Shown piece after piece: positions 35,775 to 45,652 of a stretch of DNA of 64,000 nucleotides. The DNA comes from an uncultured Bacteroides sp. GTDB taxonomy: Bacteria > Bacteroidota > Bacteroidia > Bacteroidales > Bacteroidaceae. Positions within the stretch are counted from its first letter, which is position 1. The number at the start of each line of letters is the position of its first letter. The position numbers and the translations under genes were made by a program. The stretch covers positions 276,871-340,870 of the forward strand of contig CABMPP010000001.1 of NCBI GenBank assembly GCA_902388495.1, in the 5' to 3' direction. The notes beneath the pieces are model-generated. The model was not told the DNA's origin, did no database searches, and was given only the letters and a program-made list of their open reading frames with translations.

Positions 35775-36713
35775 ATGGAAAAGGGAACTCTATACAGATT
35801 TTTTGCAGGATCGGCTTCTGACGCAGAGAAGGAAGCCATTAAAATGTGGCTGGAAGAAGATGCCGCCCATCGGCAGGAGCTGCTGAAAGAACGAGCGTTC
35901 TATGACGCAGTGATGCTGGCCGATGAGAAACAAGCCTTGGCGGTACGCCGTCCGGTTCATCACTTCAGGAGCCTGGCCGTGCAGACCATGAAATGGGCAG
36001 CCGTCATACTGGTTGCATTCGTCTCCAGCTATATGTTTTTGGATCAAAAGTACAGCTCTTTGGAAGTTGCCACCAATACGATAACTGTCCCTCCGGGACA
36101 ACGCGTCAATCTCTCCTTGTCCGACGGAACGAAGGTATGCCTCAATGCAGGCTCCACCTTCACTTATCCGGCTCTTTTTGCCGAAGATACGCGCAAGGTG
36201 GAACTGGACGGTGAAGCCTTCTTCGAGGTCTCCGCCAACAAGAAAAGACCGTTCATCGTACATACCGGCATCTGCGACGTAGAAGTGCTTGGAACCAAGT
36301 TCAACGTAGACGCCTACGGCAACGACGATACCTTCTCCGCCGCCCTGATGGAAGGCTTGATTAAGGTAAAGAACAACGCCGATCCTGCCAATGTGGTCCA
36401 CTTGTCTCCCAATCATAAAGTAACCTTGTCCGGCGGCAAATTGGCTGTCAGCGATATACGCGACTACGACATCTATCGCTGGAAAGAAGGCCTCATCTGC
36501 TTCAAGGACCTGAACTTTATAGACCTGCTGAGACGGATCGAGAAATACTATGGAGTGGAACTTGTCATCGAGAACCATTCGCTGTCCAAGCACGCCTTTA
36601 GCGGTACCTTCCGCATCTCGGACGGCATCGAGAATCTGCTGCGTGTGCTGCAAAAGGATGTCAACTACCAGTACACCCGCTCCGAAGACGGAAACGTAAT
36701 CTATATCAAATAA
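35775..36713 (+). CDS. FecR-family anti-sigma factor
   Basis: A 312-residue transmembrane regulator. The ATG at 35775 fits the start MEKGTLYRFFAGSASDAEKEAIKMWLEEDAAHR, a cytoplasmic sigma-binding region. One membrane helix lies near residues 70-90 (TMKWAAVILVAFVSSYMFL). The periplasmic FecR domain (NTITVPPGQRVNLSLSDGTKVCLNAGSTFTYP ... GEAFFEVSANKKRPFIV) is followed by a C-terminal DUF4974 domain (INFIDLLRRIEKYYGVELVIENHSL). It pairs with the upstream ECF factor and the downstream STN-SusC. Confidence 0.95.
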   Translation: MEKGTLYRFFAGSASDAEKEAIKMWLEEDAAHRQELLKERAFYDAVMLADEKQALAVRRPVHHFRSLAVQTMKWAAVILVAFVSSYMFLDQKYSSLEVATNTITVPPGQRVNLSLSDGTKVCLNAGSTFTYPALFAEDTRKVELDGEAFFEVSANKKRPFIVHTGICDVEVLGTKFNVDAYGNDDTFSAALMEGLIKVKNNADPANVVHLSPNHKVTLSGGKLAVSDIRDYDIYRWKEGLICFKDLNFIDLLRRIEKYYGVELVIENHSLSKHAFSGTFRISDGIENLLRVLQKDVNYQYTRSEDGNVIYIK

Positions 36714-36841
36714 TCATACCCTAATCTTCTAAAAACCATTCAGCCTATGGGAAAAGAATAAACATGAAAGTATAGAAAGATTCCACTTTCTCCTTATGTC
36801 CTCATACCCACTTTTTGAAACCTTTTAAAAGTACAAATGTA

Positions 36842-39800
36842 ATGAAAAAACACACTTTAAAGAATTTTGTACCTCAGACGTCGTATGCCTTGCTCTCATG
36901 TAAGGTGCTGACTATGGCTTTCTTCTTGTTGTTTGCATGTGCCATTAATGTGCACGCTGTCAGTGAACAATCGCAGAATATATTGATTACGATCAATAAG
37001 AATAATGTAGACCTGCTCAGTATCATGGGAGATATTGAAAAGCAGTCCAACTATCTGTTTGTTTATAATAAAGATGTAAATGTTCATCGCCAGGCTTCCA
37101 TCAATGTGGTAGAGAAACCGCTAAGCGATGTCTTGCTGAACTTGTTTAATAATTCGGAAGTCCGCTACTCCATCGAAGGCTCTTACATCGTGCTGTCTCC
37201 CGCCAAGCGCAATGACGTGCAGTCTGTATCGCAATCACAGATCAAGATAACCGGTACGGTTACTTCTGCCGATAACGAGCCGATGCCGGGCGTTACGATC
37301 ATGGTGAAAGGTACCAATACCGGCGCCATCACCAATGTGGACGGAAAGTATACCATAGAAGTTCCTTCCAACAGCAGCGTACTGGTCTTCTCCTTCATCG
37401 GCTACCTCACTACCGAACAGACCGTAGGCAGCCAGCGCGTCATCAACGTTGCACTGAAAGAAGATATCCACAGGATAGACGAAGTGGTGGTGACCGCTTT
37501 GGGTATCAAGAAGAAAGAGAAGTCACTGACTTACTCCACCCAGGTAGTGGGCGGTGACGAACTGGTGCGTGCCAAAGATCCCAATATGATCAACTCCCTG
37601 GCCGGTAAGACTGCCGGTGTACAGATCAACCGCAGTTCTTCGGGCTTGGGTGGTTCCGTGAAGATGATTATCCGTGGTTCCCGTTCCGTATCGGGTAGCA
37701 ACCAGCCGCTGTACGTGATAGACGGTGTGCCCATCAACAGCTCGGCCAATGACGCTACTGCCACTACCCTCGGTGGTAACAATGATGCCGGAAACCGTGA
37801 CGGTGGCGATGGTATCTCCAATCTGAACCCGGACGACATCGAAAGCATGAATATCCTGAAAGGTCCTGCTGCTGCCGCTCTGTACGGTAGCTCCGCTGCC
37901 AATGGTGTGGTTGTAATCACCACCAAGAAAGGAAAAGTGGGACGTACCAATATCACTTTCAGCTCGAACACCACTTGGGAAAACGCTGCTTATGGCATTC
38001 CCGATTTCCAGAACTCCTACGGAGGCGTAACTTCCAGCTGGGGCGATAAAATCAATGGCAGCCCCGACTATACCAAGGACTTCTTCCAGACGGGCGTAAC
38101 GACCATCAACTCCCTCTCGCTGAGTGCCGGTTCGGAACTGATGCAGACCTACTTCTCTTATGCCAATACCTACGGCCAGGGAATCATCGAAAACGGTAGT
38201 CTGAACAAGCATAACTTCAACTTCCGCGAAACGGCCAACTTCCTGAACAACCGTTTGCAGTTAGATGCCAACGTCAACCTGATGTTCCAGGACGTAAAGA
38301 ACCGTCCCTCTCCGGGTGGATTCTACCTGAACCCGCTGGTAGGCTTGTACAAGTTCCCGCGTGGCGGTGTACAGGGTGGTGAGTCTTTCGACTATTACCG
38401 TAACAACTATAAGATAATGAATGCAGAGCGCAACATGTATCTGCAAAACTGGTACACAGCCCCCACCAGCTTCGAGCAGAACCCGTACTGGCTGATGAAC
38501 ATGCTGCCCAGCAACGACAAGCGTTACAGAACCATCGCCAACCTGAGCCTCTCCTTCAAGTTGAACGACTACTTCACCGTCCAGGCACGTGGTAATGCCG
38601 ACTTCGTATCGGATGCCTACGAGAAGAAAATGTATGCAGGTACAGATACCTCCATTGCCGGTACCAACGGCCGCTACATCACGGACGAGTCGCACGACCT
38701 GAGCATATATGGCGACGTGATGCTGACCTATCAGCAGCACTTCAAGGACTTCTCGGTGAATGCCACCCTGGGTGCCAGCATCAAGGACGAAACGGGAAAG
38801 AGCATCGGCTTCGATTCTTTCGGTGGCGGACTCTACAATCCGAATATCTTCTCTTCCGGAAACATCGACCATAACAACGGTTCGCCTTCGCTGAACAAGT
38901 ATCACGAACAGAATCAGGCGGTATTCTTTGCCGGTCAGGTAGGCTTCAAAGACTGGCTGTTCCTCGACGTTACGGCACGTAACGACTGGACTTCCACACT
39001 GGCTTACACCAAGTATATGAATAAAGGTTTCTTCTATCCCTCCGTCGGCCTGACGTGGGTGATGAACGAGGCACTGAAGCTGCCGTCGTGGATTGACCTG
39101 GGCAAGATTCGCGGTGCATGGTCCAAGGTAGGTAACGGCTTGCCGAGATACCGCAGCCATCCGTTGAACAGTGTAGGCCGTGGCGGAGTTATCAGCTTTA
39201 ACAGCACCGCTCCCTTCGATGAGCTGAAGCCGGAAATGACGACTTCCGTAGAATTCGGTACCGAATGGCGTTTCTTCGGCAGCCGCCTGGAATTTGACTT
39301 TACGTATTATCAGACCCGCACCAAGAACCAGTTGTTCTCTATGAGCGCACCGTCGGGTTCCAAGTACACCACTTACTATGTAAATGCAGGTGACATCAAG
39401 AACGAAGGTGTTGAAATCGTGCTGGGCGGTACACCGGTCATGACCAATGACTTCCGCTGGAAGACTTCCGTAAACTTTGCCCTCAACCGCAACAAGGTGG
39501 TGGAACTGGCCGAAGGACTGGGTTACTTCAACTTTGGCGGAGGCAGCTCCAACAGTTACGGCATGCGCCTGGAAGTGGGCGGCTCGTTCGGTGACATTTA
39601 CGGACGGAAGTTCCTGCGTGACGAACAAGGCAACTACAAGTACGATGACGACGGCATGCCTATGCCCGACAAGTCCGACTTGAAGAAGATGGGCAACACG
39701 TCTCCCGACTTCAACCTGGGCTGGCAGAATACGTTTACCTACAAGGGCTTCTCGCTCTACTTCCTGATTGACGGACGCTTTGGCGGTGATGTCATCTCCC

Positions 39801-40207
39801 TGACGCAGGCCGAACTGGACAAGTACGGTGTCAGCAAGGTGACGGGCGATGCACGTCTGCAAGGCGGTGTACGTTTCGACGGAAAGACGATAGAGGACGT
39901 TTCACGCTTCTACACCATCGTCGGCGGTCGCGACGGTATCACGGAGAATTACATCTACAATGCTACCAATATCCGCTTGCGCGAACTCTCTTTGGGCTAT
40001 ACATTGCCGGCTAAACTGTTTACCCGCGTACCGGTCATCAAAGGAGCCGATATCTCCTTAATCGGCCGCAACCTGTTCTTCTTTAAGAACGATGCTCCGT
40101 ACGACCCCGACGGCACACTTTCCGTAGGAAACGCATTGCAGGGTATAGATGTATTCGGTATGCCGAGTACCCGTTCATTCGGTTTTAATGTCAAGGTTAA
40201 CTTCTAA
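36842..40207 (+). CDS. SusC-family TonB-dependent transporter with STN signalling domain
   Basis: About 1121 residues from ATG 36842; a TTG 27 bases upstream is less likely. After a long signal segment comes an STN/secretin-like domain (NILITINKNNVDLLSIMGDIEKQSNYLFVYNKDVNV, about 55-125), then a carboxypeptidase-D-like domain (IKITGTVTSADNEPMPGVTIMVKGT), DEVVVTALGIKK, plug and beta-barrel. The STN domain explains the sigma/anti-sigma pair upstream: the receptor is both importer and sensor. Its glycan is not identifiable from sequence alone. Confidence 0.96.
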   Translation: MKKHTLKNFVPQTSYALLSCKVLTMAFFLLFACAINVHAVSEQSQNILITINKNNVDLLSIMGDIEKQSNYLFVYNKDVNVHRQASINVVEKPLSDVLLNLFNNSEVRYSIEGSYIVLSPAKRNDVQSVSQSQIKITGTVTSADNEPMPGVTIMVKGTNTGAITNVDGKYTIEVPSNSSVLVFSFIGYLTTEQTVGSQRVINVALKEDIHRIDEVVVTALGIKKKEKSLTYSTQVVGGDELVRAKDPNMINSLAGKTAGVQINRSSSGLGGSVKMIIRGSRSVSGSNQPLYVIDGVPINSSANDATATTLGGNNDAGNRDGGDGISNLNPDDIESMNILKGPAAAALYGSSAANGVVVITTKKGKVGRTNITFSSNTTWENAAYGIPDFQNSYGGVTSSWGDKINGSPDYTKDFFQTGVTTINSLSLSAGSELMQTYFSYANTYGQGIIENGSLNKHNFNFRETANFLNNRLQLDANVNLMFQDVKNRPSPGGFYLNPLVGLYKFPRGGVQGGESFDYYRNNYKIMNAERNMYLQNWYTAPTSFEQNPYWLMNMLPSNDKRYRTIANLSLSFKLNDYFTVQARGNADFVSDAYEKKMYAGTDTSIAGTNGRYITDESHDLSIYGDVMLTYQQHFKDFSVNATLGASIKDETGKSIGFDSFGGGLYNPNIFSSGNIDHNNGSPSLNKYHEQNQAVFFAGQVGFKDWLFLDVTARNDWTSTLAYTKYMNKGFFYPSVGLTWVMNEALKLPSWIDLGKIRGAWSKVGNGLPRYRSHPLNSVGRGGVISFNSTAPFDELKPEMTTSVEFGTEWRFFGSRLEFDFTYYQTRTKNQLFSMSAPSGSKYTTYYVNAGDIKNEGVEIVLGGTPVMTNDFRWKTSVNFALNRNKVVELAEGLGYFNFGGGSSNSYGMRLEVGGSFGDIYGRKFLRDEQGNYKYDDDGMPMPDKSDLKKMGNTSPDFNLGWQNTFTYKGFSLYFLIDGRFGGDVISLTQAELDKYGVSKVTGDARLQGGVRFDGKTIEDVSRFYTIVGGRDGITENYIYNATNIRLRELSLGYTLPAKLFTRVPVIKGADISLIGRNLFFFKNDAPYDPDGTLSVGNALQGIDVFGMPSTRSFGFNVKVNF

Positions 40208-40219
40208 ATTGCGAATAGT

Positions 40220-41809
40220 ATGAAAAAGATAAAAACATATACAGCAGCATTAGCTCTCTCCTCCCTGTTTCTGATGCCTTCTTGCACAGGCAATTTCGAA
40301 GACATGAATACGCCTCCTTTCGGCGTAACGGATGAAGAACTGGGACAGGACAATAACTATATAGGTATGCACTTCCCTACTTTGCAGAAGTCCATCTACT
40401 ACAATCGTAACGGCTGGGGATGGGATTTCCAGACCATCCAGAACCTGAGCTCGGATATATGGTCGGGCTATATGGCAACTCCCAGTAACTTTAAAGGCGG
40501 TATCAATACACAGACTTATGCGGTGACCAATGACTGGACCGATACCACCTGGGATTATACTTACTCTGCCATAATGACCAACCAGCTGAAGGTAAAGGAG
40601 AAATGCGAACAGCTGGGCATGGATACCTATGCGCACTTCAATGCCATCAACTCCATATTGAGGGTCTTTGCCATGTCCCGCATCTGCGACGAATACGGCC
40701 CGATGATTTATACCCGGTATGGCGAAACAAAGACCGGCGGTATCTACGACTCTGCTCAGGATGCCTACAAAGCTTTCTTTGCCGAACTGACAGATGCCAG
40801 CAAGGTGCTGGACGAATATCTGAAGAAGGATTCGTATGCCTCTATCACCAAGTTCGATATGGCTTATGGCGGCAAGCTGGACAAGTGGCTCCGTCTTTGC
40901 AACACGCTGCGTTTGCGTATGGCCATGCGCATTGTGAAGTACGACAAGGAATGGGCACGCCGGGAAGCAGAAGCAGCCATTGCAGCTCCGCAGGGTGTGC
41001 TGAAGAGTGGCGAAAGCTTCATCATTACCGGTTACGGATGGATGCACCCGCTCTACACTTGCTCCATAGAGTATAACGATATCTTTGTCAGTGCCAATGT
41101 GCAGTCCATCTTGGGCGGTTATGACGATCCCCGTATCAGTAAATTCGGTATTGCGAAGGGTGACAAGGTAGTGGGCGTACGTTCCGGAATCCCGGGCCTG
41201 GAAGAGACAGCCGACAGATACAAGGCAGTCATCTCCAATATCAATGTAGCTCCTTCTACTCCGGGCACTGTGCTGACGGCAGCAGAGGCTTACTTCCTGC
41301 TGGCAGAAGCTGCCTTGCGTGGCTGGAATGCCGGTGGCGATGCCAAGACTTTCTACGAAGAAGGTGTAGCTGCTTCCTTCAATGACTTCGGAGTCTCGTT
41401 GGGCGACTATCTGAGCAGTTCCAAGGTTCCGGCACCGTGGGTAGACCCGTTGGTGGCAGAGTTCAATGCTCCGGCAGTATCTACAGTCAGCCCGAAATGG
41501 GAGGATGCCAAGACGGATGAAGAACGTTTGGAGAAGATCATTACGCAGAAATGGATTGCCGGTTTCCCCGAAGGCAAGAATGCCTGGGCAGAGTGGCGCC
41601 GTACGGGCTATCCTAAATTGTTCCCGGTATTGAAGAACGATAGCCAGGGCTTGGTTACTACCGAATTCGGTGTACGCCGTCTGCCGTTTACGCTGGATGA
41701 AATGTCCAACAACCCGGAAGGATATGCTTCGGCTGTCCAGATGCTGGGTGGTCCTGACAATGCAGGTACCCGTCTGTTCTGGGATATCAACAAGGGTAAT
41801 TTTGAATAA
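40220..41809 (+). CDS. SusD/RagB-family lipoprotein (SusD-like_2)
   Basis: A 529-residue lipoprotein with lipobox MPSC (FLMPSCTGNFEDMNTPPFG). It belongs to the divergent SusD-like group with the N-terminal FEDMNTPPFGVTDEEL and the C-terminal IITQKWIAGFPEGKNAWAEWRRTGYPKLFPV marker. It is the lid partner of the STN-type SusC 12 bases upstream. Hairpins after it may lower transcription into the enzyme genes. Confidence 0.94.
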   Translation: MKKIKTYTAALALSSLFLMPSCTGNFEDMNTPPFGVTDEELGQDNNYIGMHFPTLQKSIYYNRNGWGWDFQTIQNLSSDIWSGYMATPSNFKGGINTQTYAVTNDWTDTTWDYTYSAIMTNQLKVKEKCEQLGMDTYAHFNAINSILRVFAMSRICDEYGPMIYTRYGETKTGGIYDSAQDAYKAFFAELTDASKVLDEYLKKDSYASITKFDMAYGGKLDKWLRLCNTLRLRMAMRIVKYDKEWARREAEAAIAAPQGVLKSGESFIITGYGWMHPLYTCSIEYNDIFVSANVQSILGGYDDPRISKFGIAKGDKVVGVRSGIPGLEETADRYKAVISNINVAPSTPGTVLTAAEAYFLLAEAALRGWNAGGDAKTFYEEGVAASFNDFGVSLGDYLSSSKVPAPWVDPLVAEFNAPAVSTVSPKWEDAKTDEERLEKIITQKWIAGFPEGKNAWAEWRRTGYPKLFPVLKNDSQGLVTTEFGVRRLPFTLDEMSNNPEGYASAVQMLGGPDNAGTRLFWDINKGNFE

Positions 41810-41826
41810 TTAACTAACTACATAAG

Positions 41827-41873
41827 CCTTTATATTAGGGATGAGACCGCCTGGCTTGTTCTTAATATAAAGG
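41827..41873 (+). terminator. Long-loop stem between susD and GH9 genes
   Basis: An 11-bp perfect stem (41827-41837/41863-41873) with a 25-base loop, directly after the susD stop. It could stabilise the susCD mRNA 3' end after processing. Confidence 0.55.
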
Positions 41874-41894
41874 GGAGTCTTAACTTAACATCCT

Positions 41895-41927
41895 CAGGCT
41901 ATTGAACCCCGATCTTTCAATAGCCTG
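41895..41927 (+). terminator. Attenuator-like terminator between susD and GH9 genes
   Basis: A 12-bp stem (41895-41906/41916-41927) followed by ATTTTAA. It lies 23 bases before the GH9 ATG. Partial termination here would give high SusCD and lower enzyme levels, a common expression pattern in these loci. Confidence 0.65.
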
Positions 41928-41949
41928 ATTTTAACTCTTATAAAATAAT

Positions 41950-44403
41950 ATGATGAAGAACATTCTTAGACCAGTCTGTCTGTTAGCCGGTTTGCTTTGT
42001 GCTCCGGCAGTCCTGCTCCACGCGCAGGTAGACGAGAAACTGAAGGCTGATATTATCAGTACGGGATATGTCCATAGCCCATTGCCGCTCGACGAAACAA
42101 AAGCTTTCGAAACATTCGGCCTGAAAAAGAAAGTGTTGGAAACCGTTATGCTGTGCGATATGGAGGACTTCTCCAAATGGTCGCACAAGGGTATCGGCAA
42201 AATCGGCCTGACTGACGAGCGAAGCAAGTCCGGCAAACACAGCCTGCGCCTGGAAGCGCCTGCCCATCCCGAGAAGATGCTGGGTTGGGGACTGGGTCGC
42301 GGCACTTGCATGGCCTCCTATGACATCGGAGGTGCAAATTGGGAAGGCTACAACCGGCTCAAATTCTATATCTATCCCACTTGCGAAGGTGCCCGCAGCA
42401 TCTACCTCAACTTGTACGTAGAGAACGACGGTGCCGTCAAAGTTCCCGATATCTACGGACGCGAAGGCTACCACGAAATCAATCTGAAGAACAATCAGTG
42501 GAACGAATGCTTCGTCGAAATGTCCGGTCTGGCACGCGATAAAGTCACCAAGATATCTTTCGCCATCGAAGTCTTCGGCAAAGAACGGACCATGGGCGAT
42601 TCGTTGCGTTTCGATGTAGACGCCGTAGAACTTCAGAAGGTGGACAATCCCGAAACCGTGAAAGGCTGGATGCCTGCCCGCGACCGCATCATCTTCTCCA
42701 CTACCGGCTATAGTTTGGAAAGCCCCAAGACGGCCATTGTCAATGTGCAGAAGCACAACGGACAGTTCCAAGTGAAGAATGCCGATACGCAGGCCATCGT
42801 CTTCACCGGTCCCGTAAGGAAAGAAAAGACGGGTTTGGGAGAATTTGAAACAATTGACTTCTCCGATTATAAAATTCAGGGAAGGTACGTCATCCAGGTA
42901 GGCGACGTTACTACTTTGCCCTTCTATATCCACAAAGATGTGTGGGACGACTCCGCCTGGCGTATGGTCAACTTCCTCTTCTGCGAGCGTTGCGGCTATC
43001 CCGTTCCCGGAAAGCATGGCGCCTGCCATAACGACTTGCATGCCACCTACAAAGACCACATCATCCCCATAAACGGAGGCTGGCACGATGCCGCCGACAT
43101 GTCCCAGCAGACTTTGCAGACGGGTGAGATTTCCTACTCCCTGTTCTCCATGGCCAAGCGTGCCAAGGAAAAAGGCAACACCGACCTCTACAACCGCCTG
43201 ATGGAAGAAGCTTTGTGGGGCATGGACTACGTCATGAAAACCCGCTTGGGCGATGGTTACCGTGCCCAGACCTGGGGAACCAACCTCTGGACCGACGGCA
43301 AGGTAGGCACCGACGATGATTCCGGTCGCCGCGAACTGCTGGTTCATAACGGAGCGCTGGAAAACTTCCTGCTTGCCGGAATCGAAGCCTATGCCTCCAT
43401 GATGATTGAAAACGATGCCGCCCTGAAGAGCAACCTGAAGAAGATTGCCAAAGAAGACTTCGGCTATGCCATGGAGCGCTTCAACGAGTTGGGCTTTGCC
43501 GAACTGATAAAGAAGGGTGGGGGACATGCCGCCATGGCATCCGAGAGCCAGTACCACGCCAATATCTCCTGGGCTGCCAGCATGCTCTACCAACTTACGG
43601 GAGAGCAACAATACGCCGATGAAGCCGTGAAAGCCATCCGCTACACCTTGCAGTGCCAGCGCACCGAGCCTTTGAAGGATAAAAACAAGACTTGCGGCTT
43701 CTTCTACCGCGACCTGGCAAAGAAGTCCATCGTCCACTATACCCACCAGTCTCGCGACTATGCCTATATGGAAGCCCTGGCTGCACTCTGCGAAACGCAA
43801 CCCCGGCATGCCGACTACGACCAGTGGATTCGTTCCATGAAGCTCTACGGCGATTACCTGAAGAACATCATGCAGTACGTATATCCTTACGGCATGCTTC
43901 CGAGCGGTGTGTATCATAAAGACGAAGTGAAAGACTCTGTAAACTTCTACGCCGTGCAGGTAGGCATCCGCAGTGGTGCCGAGAAAGATTACAAGGAACA
44001 GCTGCAGAATGCCATCCGCCTGGATAAGGAACACTACCTGCGCATTTTCCCCGTCTGGTTCTCCTTCAAAGGAAACATTGCCGTACATCTGTCTACCGGA
44101 AAAGCTGCCGCCATCTGTGCCAAAGTGTTGAAGGACAAACAACTGAAAGACATTGCCGAGCAACAACTCTTCTGGGTGGTAGGCCGGAATCCTTTCGGGC
44201 AGTCCATGATTTACGGAGAGGGTAGCAACTATCCGCAACTCTACACCGCCTTGCCGGGCGAAACGGTGGGCGAGATACCCGTAGGCATGCAGTCCTATTT
44301 CAACGAGGACGCTCCCTACTGGCCGCAGTTCAACACGGCTACCTATAAAGAAGTCTGGGGTTCGTCCGCTGCCCGCTGGCTGATGTTGATTTCCGAATTC
44401 TAA
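41950..44403 (+). CDS. Glycoside hydrolase family 9 enzyme
   Basis: An 817-residue exported enzyme with a signal peptide to about residue 25 (VLLHAQ). Residues about 55-230 form a beta-sandwich carbohydrate-binding-like domain, about 240-330 the CelD-N Ig-like domain (YSLESPKTAIVNVQKHNGQFQVKNAD), and the rest the (alpha/alpha)6 barrel. GGWHDAADMSQQTLQ carries the catalytic Asp pair of GH9, and the late ATYKEVWGSSAA segment is in place of the general-acid NE(V/I)A motif. GH9 includes endo-beta-glucanases and exo-beta-glucosaminidases; the specificity here is open. Confidence 0.88.
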   Translation: MMKNILRPVCLLAGLLCAPAVLLHAQVDEKLKADIISTGYVHSPLPLDETKAFETFGLKKKVLETVMLCDMEDFSKWSHKGIGKIGLTDERSKSGKHSLRLEAPAHPEKMLGWGLGRGTCMASYDIGGANWEGYNRLKFYIYPTCEGARSIYLNLYVENDGAVKVPDIYGREGYHEINLKNNQWNECFVEMSGLARDKVTKISFAIEVFGKERTMGDSLRFDVDAVELQKVDNPETVKGWMPARDRIIFSTTGYSLESPKTAIVNVQKHNGQFQVKNADTQAIVFTGPVRKEKTGLGEFETIDFSDYKIQGRYVIQVGDVTTLPFYIHKDVWDDSAWRMVNFLFCERCGYPVPGKHGACHNDLHATYKDHIIPINGGWHDAADMSQQTLQTGEISYSLFSMAKRAKEKGNTDLYNRLMEEALWGMDYVMKTRLGDGYRAQTWGTNLWTDGKVGTDDDSGRRELLVHNGALENFLLAGIEAYASMMIENDAALKSNLKKIAKEDFGYAMERFNELGFAELIKKGGGHAAMASESQYHANISWAASMLYQLTGEQQYADEAVKAIRYTLQCQRTEPLKDKNKTCGFFYRDLAKKSIVHYTHQSRDYAYMEALAALCETQPRHADYDQWIRSMKLYGDYLKNIMQYVYPYGMLPSGVYHKDEVKDSVNFYAVQVGIRSGAEKDYKEQLQNAIRLDKEHYLRIFPVWFSFKGNIAVHLSTGKAAAICAKVLKDKQLKDIAEQQLFWVVGRNPFGQSMIYGEGSNYPQLYTALPGETVGEIPVGMQSYFNEDAPYWPQFNTATYKEVWGSSAARWLMLISEF

Positions 44404-44419
44404 AAGAGGAGGGACTATA

Positions 44420-45646
44420 ATGAGTGATAAAACAGTTTATTCGCGGCGCAACCTGGCAATAGACATGCTGCGCGCCCTGACCATGTTCACCATGATCTTC
44501 GTCAATGACTTCTGGAAGGTGCACGATGTGCCCCACTGGCTGGAACATGCCACTTATGGCGAAGACTTTATGGGACTGGCAGATATCGTATTCCCCGGTT
44601 TCCTCTTTGCCGTAGGCATGTCCATACCCTACGCCATCGAAGGCCGGTATTCCAAAGGCTACTCGCCTGAATCTACCCTGGGGCATATCCTCTCGCGTAC
44701 CTTCGCCCTGCTGGTGATGGGTGCTTTCATCACCAATTCGGAGTACCGGCTCTCTCCCGACGTGTGTTATCCTATCGGCGTCTATTGGTTTATAATGGCG
44801 ATAGGCTTCATCGGAGTATGGAACCAATACCCGCGAACAGCGTCTCCGAGGCAGAAGAATATCTTCCTGGTGTGCAAGGTTGTCGGCGTGCTGGCACTGC
44901 TCTTCCTGGCGTTCACCTTCCGCAATCCGAAGGGAGGAGTATTCGGCTTCTCCGGTGGCATCCTGGGTGCTATCGGGTGGACTTATCTGGTGTGTGCCGT
45001 TACCTATTATCTGAGTCGCGACCGCATCAAGTACCTGCTGCCTGTCTGGATCATCTTTATCCTGATCTGCCTGCTTACTACCCCGCTGCGCGAGGAATTC
45101 GGGGCTGCCCCCATCCTCGACTTCCCCGACCGTAACTTCCTCAGTGGCCTGCTGGGTGTGCTGCACATAGGTAATGGGGCTTTGCCCGCATTTACCATGG
45201 GCGGAGTGTTGCTCTCCGTGTTCAGTGCCCGCTATGTTGCCAAGAGCGATATGTGGAAGTTGCGCACTTCGTGGATCGTTGCTGCGTGTATTCTGTTGGT
45301 CGGCATCTTTTCGCACCACTTCTATATTGTGGCAAAGATAGGCGGTACGCCTCCCTGGGTATTCTATGTCATTGCCATTTCGGTGGCTGTCTACGGTACG
45401 CTGACTTACTTGGTGTCCCGCGGAATAACGGGATGGTTCAACCTGATAAAACCTGCCGGTACGGCCACGCTGACCACTTATCTGATACCTTACGTATTCT
45501 ATGGCTTTGCCGATGTCACCGGTTACGTTCTTCCCGACTGGTTTACGCATGGCTTCATGGGACTGGTCAACTGTATCTGCTTCGCCTTTGTGGTGATAGG
45601 CGTCACCTGGGTGTTAGAGAAACTGCATGTTAAACTTAAAATATAA
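44420..45646 (+). CDS. DUF5009 multi-pass membrane protein (heparan-alpha-glucosaminide N-acetyltransferase-like)
   Basis: A 408-residue inner-membrane protein with about ten to eleven hydrophobic segments. The N-terminal block RRNLAIDMLRALTMFTMIFVNDFW and VFPGFLFAVGMSIPYAIEGR matches the YeiB/HGSNAT-like group (DUF5009). Human HGSNAT moves an acetyl group across a membrane to terminal glucosamine of heparan. By analogy this protein might acetylate an amino sugar released by the locus, but this is inferred. It lies 16 bases after the GH9 stop and 6 before the next gene. Confidence 0.82.
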   Translation: MSDKTVYSRRNLAIDMLRALTMFTMIFVNDFWKVHDVPHWLEHATYGEDFMGLADIVFPGFLFAVGMSIPYAIEGRYSKGYSPESTLGHILSRTFALLVMGAFITNSEYRLSPDVCYPIGVYWFIMAIGFIGVWNQYPRTASPRQKNIFLVCKVVGVLALLFLAFTFRNPKGGVFGFSGGILGAIGWTYLVCAVTYYLSRDRIKYLLPVWIIFILICLLTTPLREEFGAAPILDFPDRNFLSGLLGVLHIGNGALPAFTMGGVLLSVFSARYVAKSDMWKLRTSWIVAACILLVGIFSHHFYIVAKIGGTPPWVFYVIAISVAVYGTLTYLVSRGITGWFNLIKPAGTATLTTYLIPYVFYGFADVTGYVLPDWFTHGFMGLVNCICFAFVVIGVTWVLEKLHVKLKI

Positions 45647-45652
45647 TATTGT

